NCBI GenBank assembly: GCA_964016885.1
Contig: OZ024743.1
Span: 186,682,040-186,746,039, forward strand
Length of the DNA: 64,000 nt
From: Eledone cirrhosa
Taxonomy: Eukaryota; Mollusca; Cephalopoda; Octopoda; Eledonidae
Reading direction: 5' to 3'
Below the pieces are notes generated by a model. It was not told the DNA's origin. It saw nothing but the letters and a program-made list of their open reading frames with translations, and made no database searches. Both the position numbers and the translations under genes were made by a program. Below are positions 43,847-55,999 of this stretch, one piece after another. Each line of letters starts with the position of its first letter. Position 1 is the stretch's first letter.

Positions 43847-44134
43847 ATGGTGCCTAACATTAGTCATAAAATCTTGAAGTTAACATCAAAAAGAGTATTA
43901 TTTAAGAAGGTAGTGCCATACTACAACAAGGCCCTTCGAGATAGTAGATTTAGAGAAGAAATCAAATACATGCCTGATAGACCCTCACCTAGGAATAGAA
44001 ATAGGAAAAGAAAAATAATCTGGTTCACTCCTCCATTCTCACTTAATGTGAAGATCACTGTAAGTGAGAGATTCTTAGACCTAATTGATTTACCCCACAC
44101 CATAAATACAGTAAGATCTTCTATCAACATTTAG
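43847..44134 (+). pseudogene. Penelope-like element remnant (linker region)
   Basis: The 95-codon open frame contains YYNKALRDSRFREEIKYM and NRNRKRKIIWFTPPFSLNVK, then SERFLDLIDL. This order matches the segment between the reverse transcriptase and the GIY-YIG endonuclease in Penelope-like retroelements, by my recollection of that family. Neither flanking domain is present. The plus-strand upstream sequence has fragments in other frames. The minus-strand open frame at 43921-44130 is a shadow. Confidence 0.5.
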
Positions 44135-44368
44135 TGAGAATATCTTATTCTTGTCCAGCATCCATGAGATGGTGAGCAAGTATAAACAAACCAGATGAGA
44201 AGTATTTAACTATGTTTCTGCACCAACCACGAGATACCACATCTATGATGGATGACTCATATACCATTGAGTACTTTTGTTTATTGCATCATGATCTGCT
44301 AATGAGAGTGACCAGATCTACCAATTAGTAAAATCCTCAAACTTAAATATACTATATATATATCTTAT

Positions 44369-44543
44369 TCTCTTCTTCTTCATCCACTTATTTCTGAGGG
44401 TGTTGTGGGGGTAGAGTTCTCAAACACTCCCTCCAGTAAGTCCTGTCAGAAGCAACCATTTTCAACTGATCTGGCTGGATCCCCAAGCGTGACCAGCCAA
44501 GCTCATGGATGTTATCCAACCATCTTTCTCAGGGTCTACAAAA
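44369..44543 (-). pseudogene. second LINE family, 3' end fragment
   Basis: The minus strand encodes WLDNIHELGWSRLGIQPDQL and KMVASDRTYWREC, followed by a short (AAG) tail. It is the same C-terminus as at 62275-62398. A 40-bp piece at 44549-44587 (GGAGATGGTTGCTTCTGACA) repeats part of it in inverted orientation. Confidence 0.65.
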
Positions 44544-44587
44544 TGATTGGATAAAATCCATCAGTTGGAGATGGTTGCTTCTGACAG

Positions 44588-45231
44588 TTTTTCTTTCATG
44601 ATAAAGTTTAGAATTAATACCAATAAACACTGCAAAGACTTTCATAGATTAGATTGAAAATATTATATAAACTGGAAGGACACAATAAAGTTGGAATTGA
44701 GACTGATTGTGAGGATTGTTTCTGATTTCAGTGATGTCTGTAAATAGTGAAAAATCAATGGAGATTAATTAGAGGTGTCGCTATTTTAACAGATCGAAAT
44801 ATTGGCTTTGGGTAAAATTGTTTTCCAGTTTACAAACAGAAGTTAAAGACATAACTGAAAGAATATAAATGTTATAAGTTAGAAGCTTCAATCAAGAATA
44901 TAAAACAGATAATTTTAGATGAAAATTTAAATAGAATATCTAAAGTTCTGAATAATTATTAGCTAATATTCCCTTCTTGTTATTTGCAAGTTATATAAAA
45001 ATCTATAATAGTGTTCTAATAATCTGCTATAATTTGCTGCTAAGTTTCACTGAAGTCATTAAAAGTGTTAATAACTAATATTCAACACAGCAAGAAAATC
45101 TGAAATGGTTTAATAAAGAATTACACTGACTCTTGCTTTGCTACTGAAGTTACATAAATTCCTGGGTATATCTGAGGCACTGATTTCTATAGCACCAGGT
45201 CTTTTCCTATCAGCTCTAGGAAAAGTGTTGA
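44588..45231. other. AT-rich sequence, nothing recognised
   Basis: No repeat or frame was recognised. Confidence 0.5.
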
Positions 45232-45826
45232 GGAGAGGGAGAAAGAGGGAAGGGAAGAAAGGGGAAGGTCAGATAAAGTGACATGAGAAGGGTTGAAGAG
45301 AGATTATGAAGGATAAAAAAGGCAAAAGAGACTGACAGAAACCAAATGACAGAGAAAGAGATAGAATGAGGGGGAAAGAGGGGGAAAGTGAAGAAGGGAA
45401 GGAAGTTGGGTAAAGTGACACAAGGAAGAAGAGGGGTTATGAAAGATAAAAAGGGCAAAACAGATTCAAAGAGGCCAAATGAGGGAATAAAATGGGAAGA
45501 GCGGAAAGGGGAGGAATGTTGGGTAATGAGACATAAATATGGGAAAAGGGGTTGAGAAGTAGAAAAATGGCAAAGAGATTGAAAGAGGGGAAAATTGGGT
45601 GATGAAGGGGAAGAGGAGGAAGGAAAGGAAAGGGAGTAAAGGTTGATAAAGAGACATATGGGAAAAATAGGGTTAACAAGGATAGAGTGTGCAAAATAGA
45701 CTGAAAGAGGTCAAATAATGGTGAAAGAGAAGAGAAGGAAAGAGAATGATGAGCGGGTAGAAGGGAGGAAGCTGATGTGGCTGGATAAAATGACATAAAA
45801 AGGTTGGAAGAGTGCTACAAATGACT
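45232..45826. repeat. polypurine minisatellite, ~115-137 bp units
   Basis: About 4.7 degenerate units occupy the tract. Each contains GGGAAAG..AGGAAG, a GATAAAGTGACAT-like block, and GGATAAAAAAGGCAAAAGAG..GAAAGAGG-CAAAT. The plus strand is almost all purine. The minus-strand open frames rich in Pro, Leu, Ser and Phe are artefacts of this repeat. Confidence 0.8.
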
Positions 45827-45837
45827 CCTTTCTAATG

Positions 45838-46913
45838 AGAAACTACAAGAGAAGTTCCTAGCTAAAAATAAGCTGTTCTATTTAGCTTTCGATGATCTAG
45901 AAAAGGACCTTTGCAGAGCACCTTGATTTATTATTTGGTGGTCCTTAAGGAAATTAGGTGTAGAAGAATGGCTTGTGAGAGCAGTGCAAGTCATGTACAG
46001 ATGAGTTGTCAGTAAAGTGAGAGTAGAAAGTGAGTTTAGTGAGGAATTCAAGGTACAGGTAGGAGTTCATCAAGGTTCAGTTCTTAGTCAACAGCTGTTC
46101 ATAATCATTCTCCAGGCCATAACAGAGGAGTTTAAAATTGGCTATCCATGGGAACATCACTATACAGATGATCTATGTAGAAAAGGAGTAGGCATAAACT
46201 CCATGTGATGTACAGAATGTTAATCTTGGGTACACAAGAGATGTAGTGGGATAAGAGGTAGACTAACAGGAAGGGAAGGCTTTGTATATAGAAGATGCAC
46301 AGGAGTAATCGACGAGAAGAGCATCAGTGATATAAAACTTTTCCAGTCATAAGAAGCATTCATAGAAGTGGTTGTTAAGTTCTGCTATCTAGGTGACTTA
46401 ATTAGCAGTGGAGGAGGGTGCTCTGAGAGCATAATAGCTACAATAAGGATAGGATGGAGGAAGTTTAGAGAGCTAATCTCACTGTTGACTATAAAAAGCT
46501 TCTCTCTGCATACAAATGAACAACTGTATGACACGTGTGTGCAAACTGTGATGCTGCATGTTAGTGAAACATCGGGCAGTGATGCATGAGGACATACGTG
46601 GACTGGAGAGAAATAAAGCAACTATGTTTTGTTGGATGTGTAATGCAAGGGTGAAAGAAAGGCAGAGCTTGAATGTGATGAGAAAGAAACTGGGTTTAAG
46701 AGGAATCTGAAGTGGTGTGCAGGAGAAGACTGCACTGATACGGACATGTGGTGTGCATGGATGATGATCGCTGGGCAGAAGTGATGAGAGCTGACCTCAA
46801 ATCACTGAGATTCACAGAGAAGAAGATGATGATGGAAGGAGGTGAGTGGAGAGATGCTGTGCTGAGACTCATCCAACCCATGAAAGCATGGAAAAGAAAA
46901 ACGATGATGATAA
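45838..46913 (+). pseudogene. decayed zinc-finger LINE with internal deletion
   Basis: It starts at the same LINE position as the copy at 9000 (AACTACAAGAGAAGTTCCTA). Pieces of RT motif A, HQGSVLSQQLFIIILQAITE and YTDDL are readable. YTDDL is then followed directly by CRKGVG, so about 130 bp between motif C and the zinc finger are missing. C-terminal pieces (CYLGDLISSGGGCSES) and a GATGATGATA tail follow. Several stops and frameshifts show that it is dead. It abuts the polypurine minisatellite. Confidence 0.75.
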
Positions 46914-47949
46914 TGTAAACTGATTAGGAAAATACTGCCATTTGAATAAGTGATAATTGAATAACTTCCCATATCCAGTAAACCACACTGAAGTGTAACT
47001 CTAGTGCAAAGTTTGGTACATTAATAACATTGAAGGCTTAAATAATAATGTGATTTGATATTTTGATTTCAGAACAGCAATACATAAGAGGGTATTGTGT
47101 ACAGAGTGTGATACTGGAAAATAATGGCATTACTGGTTAATATATCACAGATTTTTAAAGACTAGTATTGAAACATGTTTAGAAACTGGTTGTCAATAGA
47201 CATAATGAACACGATTATATACTATCATTGCCAAAATAGACATTTTTTCGCTAGTTTCATTGGATAAGTCTGAAATATATCCTACTTTATCATTTGTTAT
47301 ATTCCTGTTAACCTATTTCTTAAATTAGCTCTATCGACATTATCTAATTTATTATTGATAGAGATCTCTATAGATCTCTGACAAATTCTACCATATCATA
47401 TTTTTGGTTATTTATATTATTTAAATATAACATTTAAGGTTTATCTCTAAGATATAAATTTTGGGGCGACTGATCCCAATCATGTTTTTAACATATTTAA
47501 TATCATTAGAATCCTTAAAGACACATTAAACATCCATTAAATCATATGAAACATTATCTTTAGAATTTAACTGTTTCTCTGATATACAAATAACATGTGT
47601 AAAAAGTAGTATTAATATGGTTGAATGATTGGAAGTCTTAAATGGGTTCTTTTTACTTAACAATAAGAGATAAATAAATATCTTTAGAAATTTAGTTTTA
47701 TTTCAGTCACAGAAAATATCTAAGTAGAATCTTGTAAGTAGTATTTGATAATAGTGTTTTAAATATCGTTCATGCATTTAGTTGAGTGGAACAGATAAAT
47801 CACGTATAAACTTTAAAATTCTGGATTAAAAAAATGTAATATATATCCATCATTACCAGATCTTTCCTAATGTTTCTATGTGCAGAAATATACAGAAATC
47901 TCAGTCAAGCAGAATATTTAAATACCTTAATCAATGTGTGCATATATAT
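46914..47949. other. AT-rich sequence, nothing recognised
   Basis: No coding-quality frame and no named repeat was found. Confidence 0.5.
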
Positions 47950-48273
47950 ATATATATATATATCGTTATATATACATACATGTACATATCTACATATGTA
48001 TATGTACATTATATAAATATATATACATTCATATATAAATATATGCATACATATATATATATGCACACACACACATACACACACTTATATATACACAAAT
48101 ACATATATATATATATATGTATTGTATACATATATATATATGTATTGTATGTGTGTGTATGTGTGTGTGTGCATATATATATATGTATGCATATATTTAT
48201 ATATGAATGTATATATATATATTTATATAATGTACATATACATATGTAGATATGTACATGTATGTATATATAA

Positions 48274-48290
<17 letters not shown>
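47950..48290. repeat. large palindrome made of microsatellite sequence
   Basis: The left arm (about 47955-48084) and right arm (about 48149-48285) are reverse complements over roughly 130 bp. They include non-repetitive marks such as CATGTACATATCTACATATG and CATTCATATATAAATATATG. The loop is about 65 nt. The open frames rich in Tyr and Ile here are artefacts. Confidence 0.8.

Positions 48291-48349
<59 letters not shown>
48275..48349. repeat. (AT)n microsatellite, ~75 bp
   Basis: The longest pure AT tract in the window, directly after the palindrome. Confidence 0.95.
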
Positions 48350-48353
<4 letters not shown>

Positions 48354-49124
48354 TCTCCACTAAGGTAACCCTTCTACCTTTGTTTTGTTTTCATTTTCAT
48401 TTTCACTTTTCTCCTATTTCTCACTCACTTCTTACCTCGAGATTTCCCATCTGCATTGTTGTGGCTTTCTAAACTACATATTTTATATATATATATGTTC
48501 ATATATATATATACATACATTATATATATGTGAGTGAGAGAGTCCCAGCATAAAAAAAATCAAATCAATGATTGAAGCAATAATACCTTGCAGTTCAATC
48601 TCACTAATGTTCTTTTACTCCATCATCAGTGTGCCGTTCATCTCTCACAACATTGATAAAGCAAGCACCAGAAACAGAAATAGGTTTGTTATAATTAATT
48701 TAATAATAAAATACATTTTGAAGATAGTGCCCCAGCATGGCCACAATCCAATGAAACAAACCAACGAAATATAAAAAAAACAAGAGGAAAAGATTAATAA
48801 ACACCTCGGTTTACCAATTAAAAACATAAGTTGTGCTTTAACTTTAATCACAGAATTTTTAGCACACTATTTGTAGATACAACCGCAATTCAAATGAGCA
48901 TCTACATGACCACTAGATCTGCTGGAAATGACAGCTAAATCACCCTGAAATTACACATCCTACCATCATAAAAATGGAATAATTTTGAATAAGATACACT
49001 GTGGCAGAAAAAAAGCAGAGGATGTTCATGATTGGAATACCTTTGATTGTAGTCTGATCAATATCTGATTGTGGGATTAAACAACAATAACAATAGCAAT
49101 CACAGATGGAAATCACTCTGCTGA
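48350..49124. other. no gene recognised
   Basis: A short (TA)n tract at 48484-48530 is followed by AT-rich sequence. Confidence 0.5.
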
Positions 49125-49318
49125 CTCTAATGTGGTAGTGCTGGTGCCACAACAAAAATCAGCAAGTCTATACTGTAACATGGCAGGCATTAGGAAGGGC
49201 AACCAGTGTCAAAAATGGAGTATATGAGGAAGATGTAGTCACATGCCCATTTAGCCTCATGCAAGCATGGAAAACAGATGTTAAATGGTAATGATGAGGA
49301 TGATGATGATGATGTTGA
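49125..49318 (+). mobile_element. B-type repeat with one unit and a GAT tail
   Basis: AATGTGGTAGTGCTGGTGCC, GGCATTAGGAAGGGCAACCA and GATGTAGTCACATGCC are followed by CATGCAAGCATGGAAAACAG and (GAT)n. Confidence 0.7.
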
Positions 49319-49994
49319 GCTAATAACAAAAAATAGAAACTCTGAAAATATATTATGAATGTATTTATTTGTGTGATTGTGGAGACAAATGGCCGACAAA
49401 TTATGTTAAAGAAGTTTCAGCTTGAAAGAAATTAGTGTAGACACTGAGTCTGATGAAAGTATAATAATTGAGACTTAACAGTGCTAACTGGTTTCCATCC
49501 TAAAGCAAGCAGGTGGAGACCATGAATCATTCATTGCTGATCTTATTTCCCATTCTTGAATTTATTTGCTATGTTAGTTTGTCAGTAGACCACATTATCT
49601 AGCACAGCACGACTATCATCATCATCAGACAATATACATATATTCATGTATAATGGCTAACTAGAAACTGCATGTGCTTGCTTCTCTCTCTTCTTGATCT
49701 CTATTCTCCTTTTTTTCTTTTATCTGTCATCTTTTTCCTTTTCTTTTCCAAATATCTTCTCTTTATTTTGTAAATAATGTCACGAGGAAGGATTAGTATC
49801 TGAAACTGAGAATTTTTTCTAAATTGTTATAAACATCCTCTATTATACCATTGTTGTATTGTCTTGTTCTTTGTTTTTTTTTGTGTTTTTGACTTATAGA
49901 CACACTCACACATACATGTACTGGGGTGCTCAGTTCTTTGAAGACACATCTTTTAATATTTTTATCTTTGTTATGATTTGTTCTGATTATGAAA
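49319..49994. other. no gene recognised
   Basis: A pyrimidine-rich stretch (49680-49760) is present, but no frame of coding quality. Confidence 0.45.
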
Positions 49995-50420
49995 AGGCAT
50001 GCTACAATTGTTGCCTTCAAGGCAGATCACAATGATTTAGAGATTGCTCACTTCCTGAAAGTTGTACGGTGATTGAGCTAGAAGCCACTGAAGGGGATTC
50101 AACAGCAGTAGCCAAACACACTTGCTAAGGGTCCTAATACCACCAGAACATCCAAATTTGTGTGAAAGGTGCAGAAAATTATTAATGAGAACTCCAGAAA
50201 GTCAATTAGCACCATTGCCAAGGAGCTCAAGGTTAGAAGGCACATTATTGGAAGAATTGTGCATGAGGATCTTCGATACAAGTCATATCTGATGCAAATA
50301 GGCTAATTCATATCTGCAAAGACAAAAGATAGCTGTCTGAACCATACAAAGTGCTTCTTAAGCAAGTTGACAGCAAAAGCTTGGAATGTATTCTTAACAT
50401 AGCTCTCAGGGAAGTTCCCC
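49995..50420 (+). pseudogene. mariner-like transposase remnant (N-terminal part)
   Basis: The plus-strand frame from 50169 reads VQKIINENSRKSISTIAKEL, then RIVHEDLRYKSY, and after a stop FISAKTKD..LSKLTAKAW. This is the helix-turn-helix DNA-binding region and linker typical of mariner-family transposases. Upstream pieces (IAHFLKVVR) are in other frames. The catalytic DD(D/E) part is absent, and terminal inverted repeats were not found. The minus-strand frame at 50099-50281 is a shadow. Confidence 0.55.
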
Positions 50421-50444
50421 ATGATAAAACAGACCCTTTGTATT

Positions 50445-50594
50445 GCAGATACAACTCATTTTTGCCAGCTTATAGAATTAGAGTAATATGAAATAAAGTA
50501 GCTTGCTGAAGGACACAACGTGCCATTGGAAATTGAACTCATGAGCTTATGATTCTGACCCAAACATCCTAACCACTAAGCCATTTGCCTTCCC
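50445..50594 (-). mobile_element. B-type SINE head (tRNA-like) without LINE tail
   Basis: The minus strand has TGGCTTAGTGGTTAGGATG (A box) and GAGTTCAATTTCC (B box), then GTCCTTCAGCAAGCTACTTT. It matches the head of the SINE at 25588. It stops before the LINE-like units, so the 3' tail is missing. Confidence 0.7.
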
Positions 50595-51419
50595 TCACAT
50601 ACACACATCTACACAGCCACATATACACATATGTACATATATATATACACATATCCATAAACACACACATATATCCACAGAGTGTGTGTGTGTATGTGTG
50701 TGCACATACATCCATATACATACACATACAAGTAAACAAACTAAATAAATGCTTGGTAACAGTTTCTCTAGTTGTGTTTGTCAAAATATACTGAAGACAT
50801 ACTTTCAGCTAAAGGTTAGCTCCTGAGTAGTATTAAAAGAAAAACATTTTTGTTCACAGAGAAACAGTATTGAAAATTAGTGTTCTTTCAGTGAACCATT
50901 GTGAAGTTTGTGAACTTAACAATGTACAAAGTTGTGTTGAAGAAGTTTCAGTAGGTAAGGTTTTAATACTTACATCTTTGTATACAAATCTTAATTGGAC
51001 TCTGATTCACAGCTTGAAGCTGCATGGTCCATAAAATGTTACAATGAACAGAGTCTAAGTATTCACATATTTCAATAGATCATCACAAGCAATGGGGAAA
51101 ATATATATACATGTCTATCAAAGTGTGGACAATATGTGAGGGTGTGTGTGGGGAAATAGATAATAATGAAAGAGTACATTGGTGAAGATAGATATAGAAG
51201 TCAAATTAAAATTGAATTTGTTTGCAAAGATAAAAGATTGAAAAGATAAGTATGTGAGTGAGTATTTGAGGAAAGAATTTTATAAAAGAAGGTTTAGTGT
51301 TGGGTTGATTTAAAAATGATTTATGTTAAGAAATGTGAGAATAGTGAATTAAATGTGATGATGATATAGTAATTTAGTAACTTATATCATAGCCTATTTT
51401 ATATATGTGTGGTGAATTC
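50595..51419. other. (CA)n/(TG)n tract and AT-rich sequence
   Basis: Alternating CA and TA at 50600-50735 produces open frames on both strands without meaning. No gene was recognised. Confidence 0.5.
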
Positions 51420-51600
51420 TATATTGGCAGAGTTATTAGAACAGCAGCTAGTATGCATGGCTATGTTTGTTCCAGCTCTGTGCACACTAAATTCAAATAC
51501 TGCTAAGGTCAATTTTGCTTTTCATTCTTTTGGAATTGATAAATACAGTACCATTTAGGTACTGAAGTAGATTCTTCTCTCTCTCTCTCTCTCTCTAATA
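51420..51600 (+). mobile_element. SINE A, decayed, with (TC)n
   Basis: TTGGCAGAGTTATTAGAACA (A box region), a mutated B box (AATTCAAATACTG) and TTTTGCTTTTCATTCTTTTG are readable. A (TC)n run occupies 51572-51597, where the long 3' variant would continue. Confidence 0.6.
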
Positions 51601-52159
51601 TATATATAATAGATTCAGCTATGCTGCACTGTTTGAAGGGTTGTGGGAAACCACTCATAGTCTCTCTTTCTCTCCAGAAATGTTTAAGGGTTGAATGTGG
51701 GGCTAGCAATCTTTCTTCATAGAAAAACTGTTATGAAAAACTGTTAACACAAAATAAAAGAAAAATAAATGTCACTTAGTTTTTTTTTAGATATTTAGAT
51801 ACTTAAATTATAATTCAATATATGAAAAAATTTATTTGTAATTTCACTAATTATAATTATTATTTCCCTTGTACTTTTCTTTGTTCCCTAGATATTCCTC
51901 TTTATAATCGAACCAACTCCAATAGCATCAGCTTCAAAATCAAACATACTTGTATGTCTTAATGTCTTATCTGGAGATTTTAGAGGAGCAACACTACAAC
52001 TTCGAGAGTATCTTATAGAAAGTATGTTCTATTCCATGACAGAATTTGATTCTTTGCTGGCTTGTGGTAGATGCTGTACTATTTGTTGATATAGAGCTAA
52101 TATTTTAAAGTAATTGAGGTAATTGCTAGTGACTATTTTTAGCACAATTTCAGTTCTTG
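51601..52159. other. no gene recognised
   Basis: GC content is slightly higher near 51895-52070, but I find no convincing frame. Confidence 0.4.
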
Positions 52160-52328
52160 CCCTTTACCCCCTGCTCTCCGGATTACATCCCTACTTATTG
52201 CTATCAGAGCAGAGTTGGCTGCCTGCAGGTGGTGTGAGCCCAGCAATGTGGAATGACTGTTGTAGTGTGTCTCCCTTACTGTCCTGTATGACAATGTCTT
52301 TTCCATCCTGTCAACTGAGACCATGAGG
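52160..52328 (-). repeat. unidentified dispersed repeat U, copy 2
   Basis: The minus-strand sequence matches 2815-2975, including GCCAACTCTGCTCTGATAGC exactly. It is open for 65 codons in the same frame as copy 1, apart from small indels. Confidence 0.55.
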
Positions 52329-54413
52329 TGAATCAATTAAGATATAGATTCAGTTTTCTGCGAGTCTGAGTTTACCTCTTACACCTAAGTGCATGCTGAC
52401 AACACAGCTATTAACTTACTACCTTTTATAGACACTTTACAGTTTATAAATAAATTTCTATCATTCCTATTTGATTTTCCTATACTTTCAAGTATCTAAA
52501 ATTTGTTATCATCTTTCTGGTTTTTTTTGTCACAAATCAGAAAAAATTCTTAAGAGCTAAGCTCTGGTTCTATCATAAATGAAATATAAATTTCCTTCTA
52601 TATAGGACATCAGTCTATCACAGGTATCATTTTCATATAGTGCTTGTTTCAAACTACAAGCTGAAGTGAAATCTATAGAAAAATGTGTGTCAACCAATTA
52701 CAGATGTATATGTATTGACTGATTAGAACAAAAATAATGAGCTTAATGTCATGACAGTCAATTACCATACTTGTCCATTTGATTTATTACTTGCAGTATA
52801 GCAAAGGCAATGATCCTCTCTGTTTTCTACAATATTATTCAAAGATTATTCTTACAGATGTAACATATCATAATTGTGCATTTTAATTACATACTAACTC
52901 TGGCAACTGATCCTTGAAATGGATTTTGTAGTATAAAAGAGAATAGTGCAGTCAGATATATTCCTTTATTTCTGGACACTCTATCCACATTACTACAATT
53001 TCTTTCTCCCTCCTTTTCTTTCCCAGCTTCTGCCAACAATCAGTTATTCATCCGGAAGGTTATTAAGTTAGGTAGATGCTTCAATTTGATTTGTTCCTCA
53101 TTTGCATCACATCAATCAACAATTGCTTCATAAAGAGAGCAGATATATCAATAAGCAAGATAACTGAATGAATGTTAACCACAGGCAGAGAAATGCTAAA
53201 TAAATTAATAAAAGCTGAATGGAGAGAATCCATTGCTTCAATGAAGATAATTTACAAAATGTGATAAACAGTATGAATACAAGCAAGTCAAAAGAGCTCT
53301 CCTTTATATGAATTCTATTGAATAAATAGTATGATTAGTGGAAGAGGTTAAAGATAAACGAGAAGAGTAAAAGCTGGTGCAAAATTTACATTGTCACATT
53401 AAGATTATTCTAATCTCTTTAAGATATGATAGTAGAAAACAAAGCCATATGGAACTAAATTTTAGATAGAATTTCTATTCATAATTTTAAAATATTGTTT
53501 CTCTGTGATCAAGGTCTGCCCATTCAGCTTTACATGATGGCAATGTTCTGGTAAAGACCAAGGTAAATTATAAGTCTGATTAAGTTTTCACATGCACACA
53601 AAATAGAGATAAAAATATCATGTGTATTGAATAATTCTGAACATAAATGTGTTAGAGGGAATAATTTGTCTAAGTGTATATAACAATCTCTCTCACTCAC
53701 TCTTTCTGTATGATTTTCTCTCTGTATCTCTCTTTCTGTCTTTATCAAATATAATTTGTCACTCTTATGCGGATGATACCACCCTTCAGTCCTCATTAAC
53801 CTTTGATACATAAGCACCATCAACATGCAACCTGTACATTTCCCACTAGATAGACGTTATTTCTATAAACAGACATTAAGAACATTAAGAAACAGCCAGC
53901 AATGAGGACATGGCAATCTCACCTCATTCAACAGTACTATAACACTCACTCTCTATACTTATCAAATAAACACACTTATAAAACTATACTTTGTCTGCTC
54001 ACTTAAAACCTTCAAATTATATTAAAATATTTGTTGACATTTTATTTTTATGGCAATTTACACATCTTATAACATTGTCAAGATTCTATTCCAAATGCTA
54101 AATTTATTCTTATTTAAGATTATAAAATACTTCAGCTCTGTACAGTCCCTGACTCTACAAGACAAAAGTACATCTCACATTAGAATAGTGGTCATACATC
54201 TGAAACATTACAGCTGCTGCATATATAATCATTCTATACACCATCTGATTGATAACAAATTTGCATTCACCATCACATAAAACTGCTAAATTATCAATAT
54301 GGGAGTCTGCACACTGTTTTCTCTACAAATATCAAAATTGTTTCTGTTTTGTCAAATCAACAGTTTTTTCTAATTCTCATTTCCATTACACTTATGAGTA
54401 GGCTGGGTGAATT
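52329..54413. other. AT-rich sequence, nothing recognised
   Basis: No repeat that I can name. Open frames at 53530-53826 (-) and 54050-54280 (+) lack recognisable domains. Confidence 0.5.
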
Positions 54414-54556
54414 ATATATATATATATGAAGGAGCTCAGCCATTGGGGTCCCGACTCCTTCATATTACCACACTCTTCTACCTCAAGTATCAAGTACTCT
54501 GGTGAGTAATGGTCTAATAGGGTTTTACTGCATATATTCTGATTTATATATATATA
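54414..54556. repeat. unidentified segment between two (TA)n tracts
   Basis: About 115 bp (GAAGGAGCTCAGCCATTGGG..GACTCCTTC, with a 7-bp inverted repeat at its left end) is bounded by (TA)n on both sides. Its identity is unknown. Confidence 0.35.
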
Positions 54557-54574
54557 CACTTATAACAATATGTA

Positions 54575-54742
54575 GCCAGCTTAGAATAGGTACACCATAT
54601 CCCCACATGTCATAAGAATTGACTAAAAGTGTTGGTCACATGAAGGGCATCTGGCTGTAAATCATTGCCTTAAAAAATCTCAGACGACCCATATAAGCTT
54701 AGAAAAGTTAACATAAAAGTAATGATAATGATGAAGATGATG
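54575..54742 (+). repeat. C-type repeat, most complete copy
   Basis: TTAGAATAGGTACACCATAT, TGTCATAAG..AAAAGTGTTGGTCACATGAA, GGGCATCTGGCTGTAAATCA, TGCCTTAAAAAATCTCAGAC, and a tail with GATAATGATGAAGATGATGA. It is used here as the reference for the C family. Confidence 0.55.
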
Positions 54743-55999
54743 ATATGTTAAATGACATGTTGCACTAAATATACTATATCTTATTGATATGTAAAAGTTA
54801 ATGTAATCATAGTTCTTGTGATATTTGTTCAGTGAAATATTGAGATACACTGGAAACAACATAATCTATATGTATTGATATATCAGTATGAAGGTTCTTA
54901 CAAATATATATTTTAATATTTGTACATATTAAACAATGCTATTTCCAGTATATTTAAATATATAGTTATACACACAGAGTACATGCATAATGTATATAGT
55001 TATTTCCCTGTACTTCCCACTAATGTGCATTTATTTGTAAACAAATTCTCTTTTCTGTGTACTCTGCCATTAATTTCTTTTATGAATGTATATCTACTAC
55101 CAATTTATAATTCAAGAATTTGCTTCTATGCTCAATATTACCTCAGAAACATTAAGATCACAGTCTTGTCACATTCTTATGCTTCATGTACATATAAAAT
55201 AAGAATGTTCTTTTGCCATTTTAGTGTACCCCAGGAGAGTTTATACAATTGCAAAGGAAAAAAAACGACATAAAAATAAACAGGAAAAAAATACCCAAAA
55301 CAATATGAAACAAATACTTTTATAGCCTTATAATCTAGTTCTGATTTGTAAACATTCTATTCTCTATAGCATTCTTCGATATCCCACAGTTAAAAAAATA
55401 CATAATTTATAAAGTTCAGTTCAAAACATACTCTTGTGCATACATATACAAACACAAACTACATGTTTAATAGTGTTTTGATCAGAAATTATAGCACAAG
55501 AAGACTTTAGGGTTCTATTTGGATTCAGGTTTTCAATCAGAGATGAGGAAAAGAATCAGAAATATTTGCAATAGAGGTCCATTCTAGTCTCTCTTCTACT
55601 CTCGTGTTTGTGCATAAGTATATACATTCACACTATCACCACACATATCATCTTCCTGCTTAGTGTCTTAATGCTCATTTGTCTATGCTGCTACAAATTG
55701 GATAGATTAATTTTACATATTGCTTAATCTTTTATAACTCCCTCGGTTAGGCCTATCATCATGATATCTAACCTCACCATTTCTCCTCATGTATTTCTCA
55801 GTACACAGCACACATAGATGTTTATAACAGAGAGAAACTCTGTTATAAACCCTAACCCTTTTGTTACAATATTTCTAATGAAATACATAACCTATATGTT
55901 TAAAAGATTTTTGAAAATAATAAAAAACTAACATTTTCATTAGCAATGCTATTTAAAACATCATTTAACAAAAAACTCTTTAAAAGGGTTATGATGGAA
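54743..55999. other. AT-rich sequence
   Basis: The 117-codon open frame at 54920-55273 shows no recognisable domain. At 55850 a CCTAACCCTTTTGTTAC segment resembles the left end at 127. Confidence 0.45.

Noticed and set aside
45216..45796. Minus-strand open frames of 60-119 codons rich in Pro, Leu, Ser and Phe
   Set aside because: They come from the polypurine minisatellite read on its pyrimidine strand. There is no domain, and period and composition explain them.
54920..55273. 117-codon open frame as a host gene
   Set aside because: AT-rich, no recognisable domain, no splice-site pattern of note, and such frames are expected by chance in this composition.
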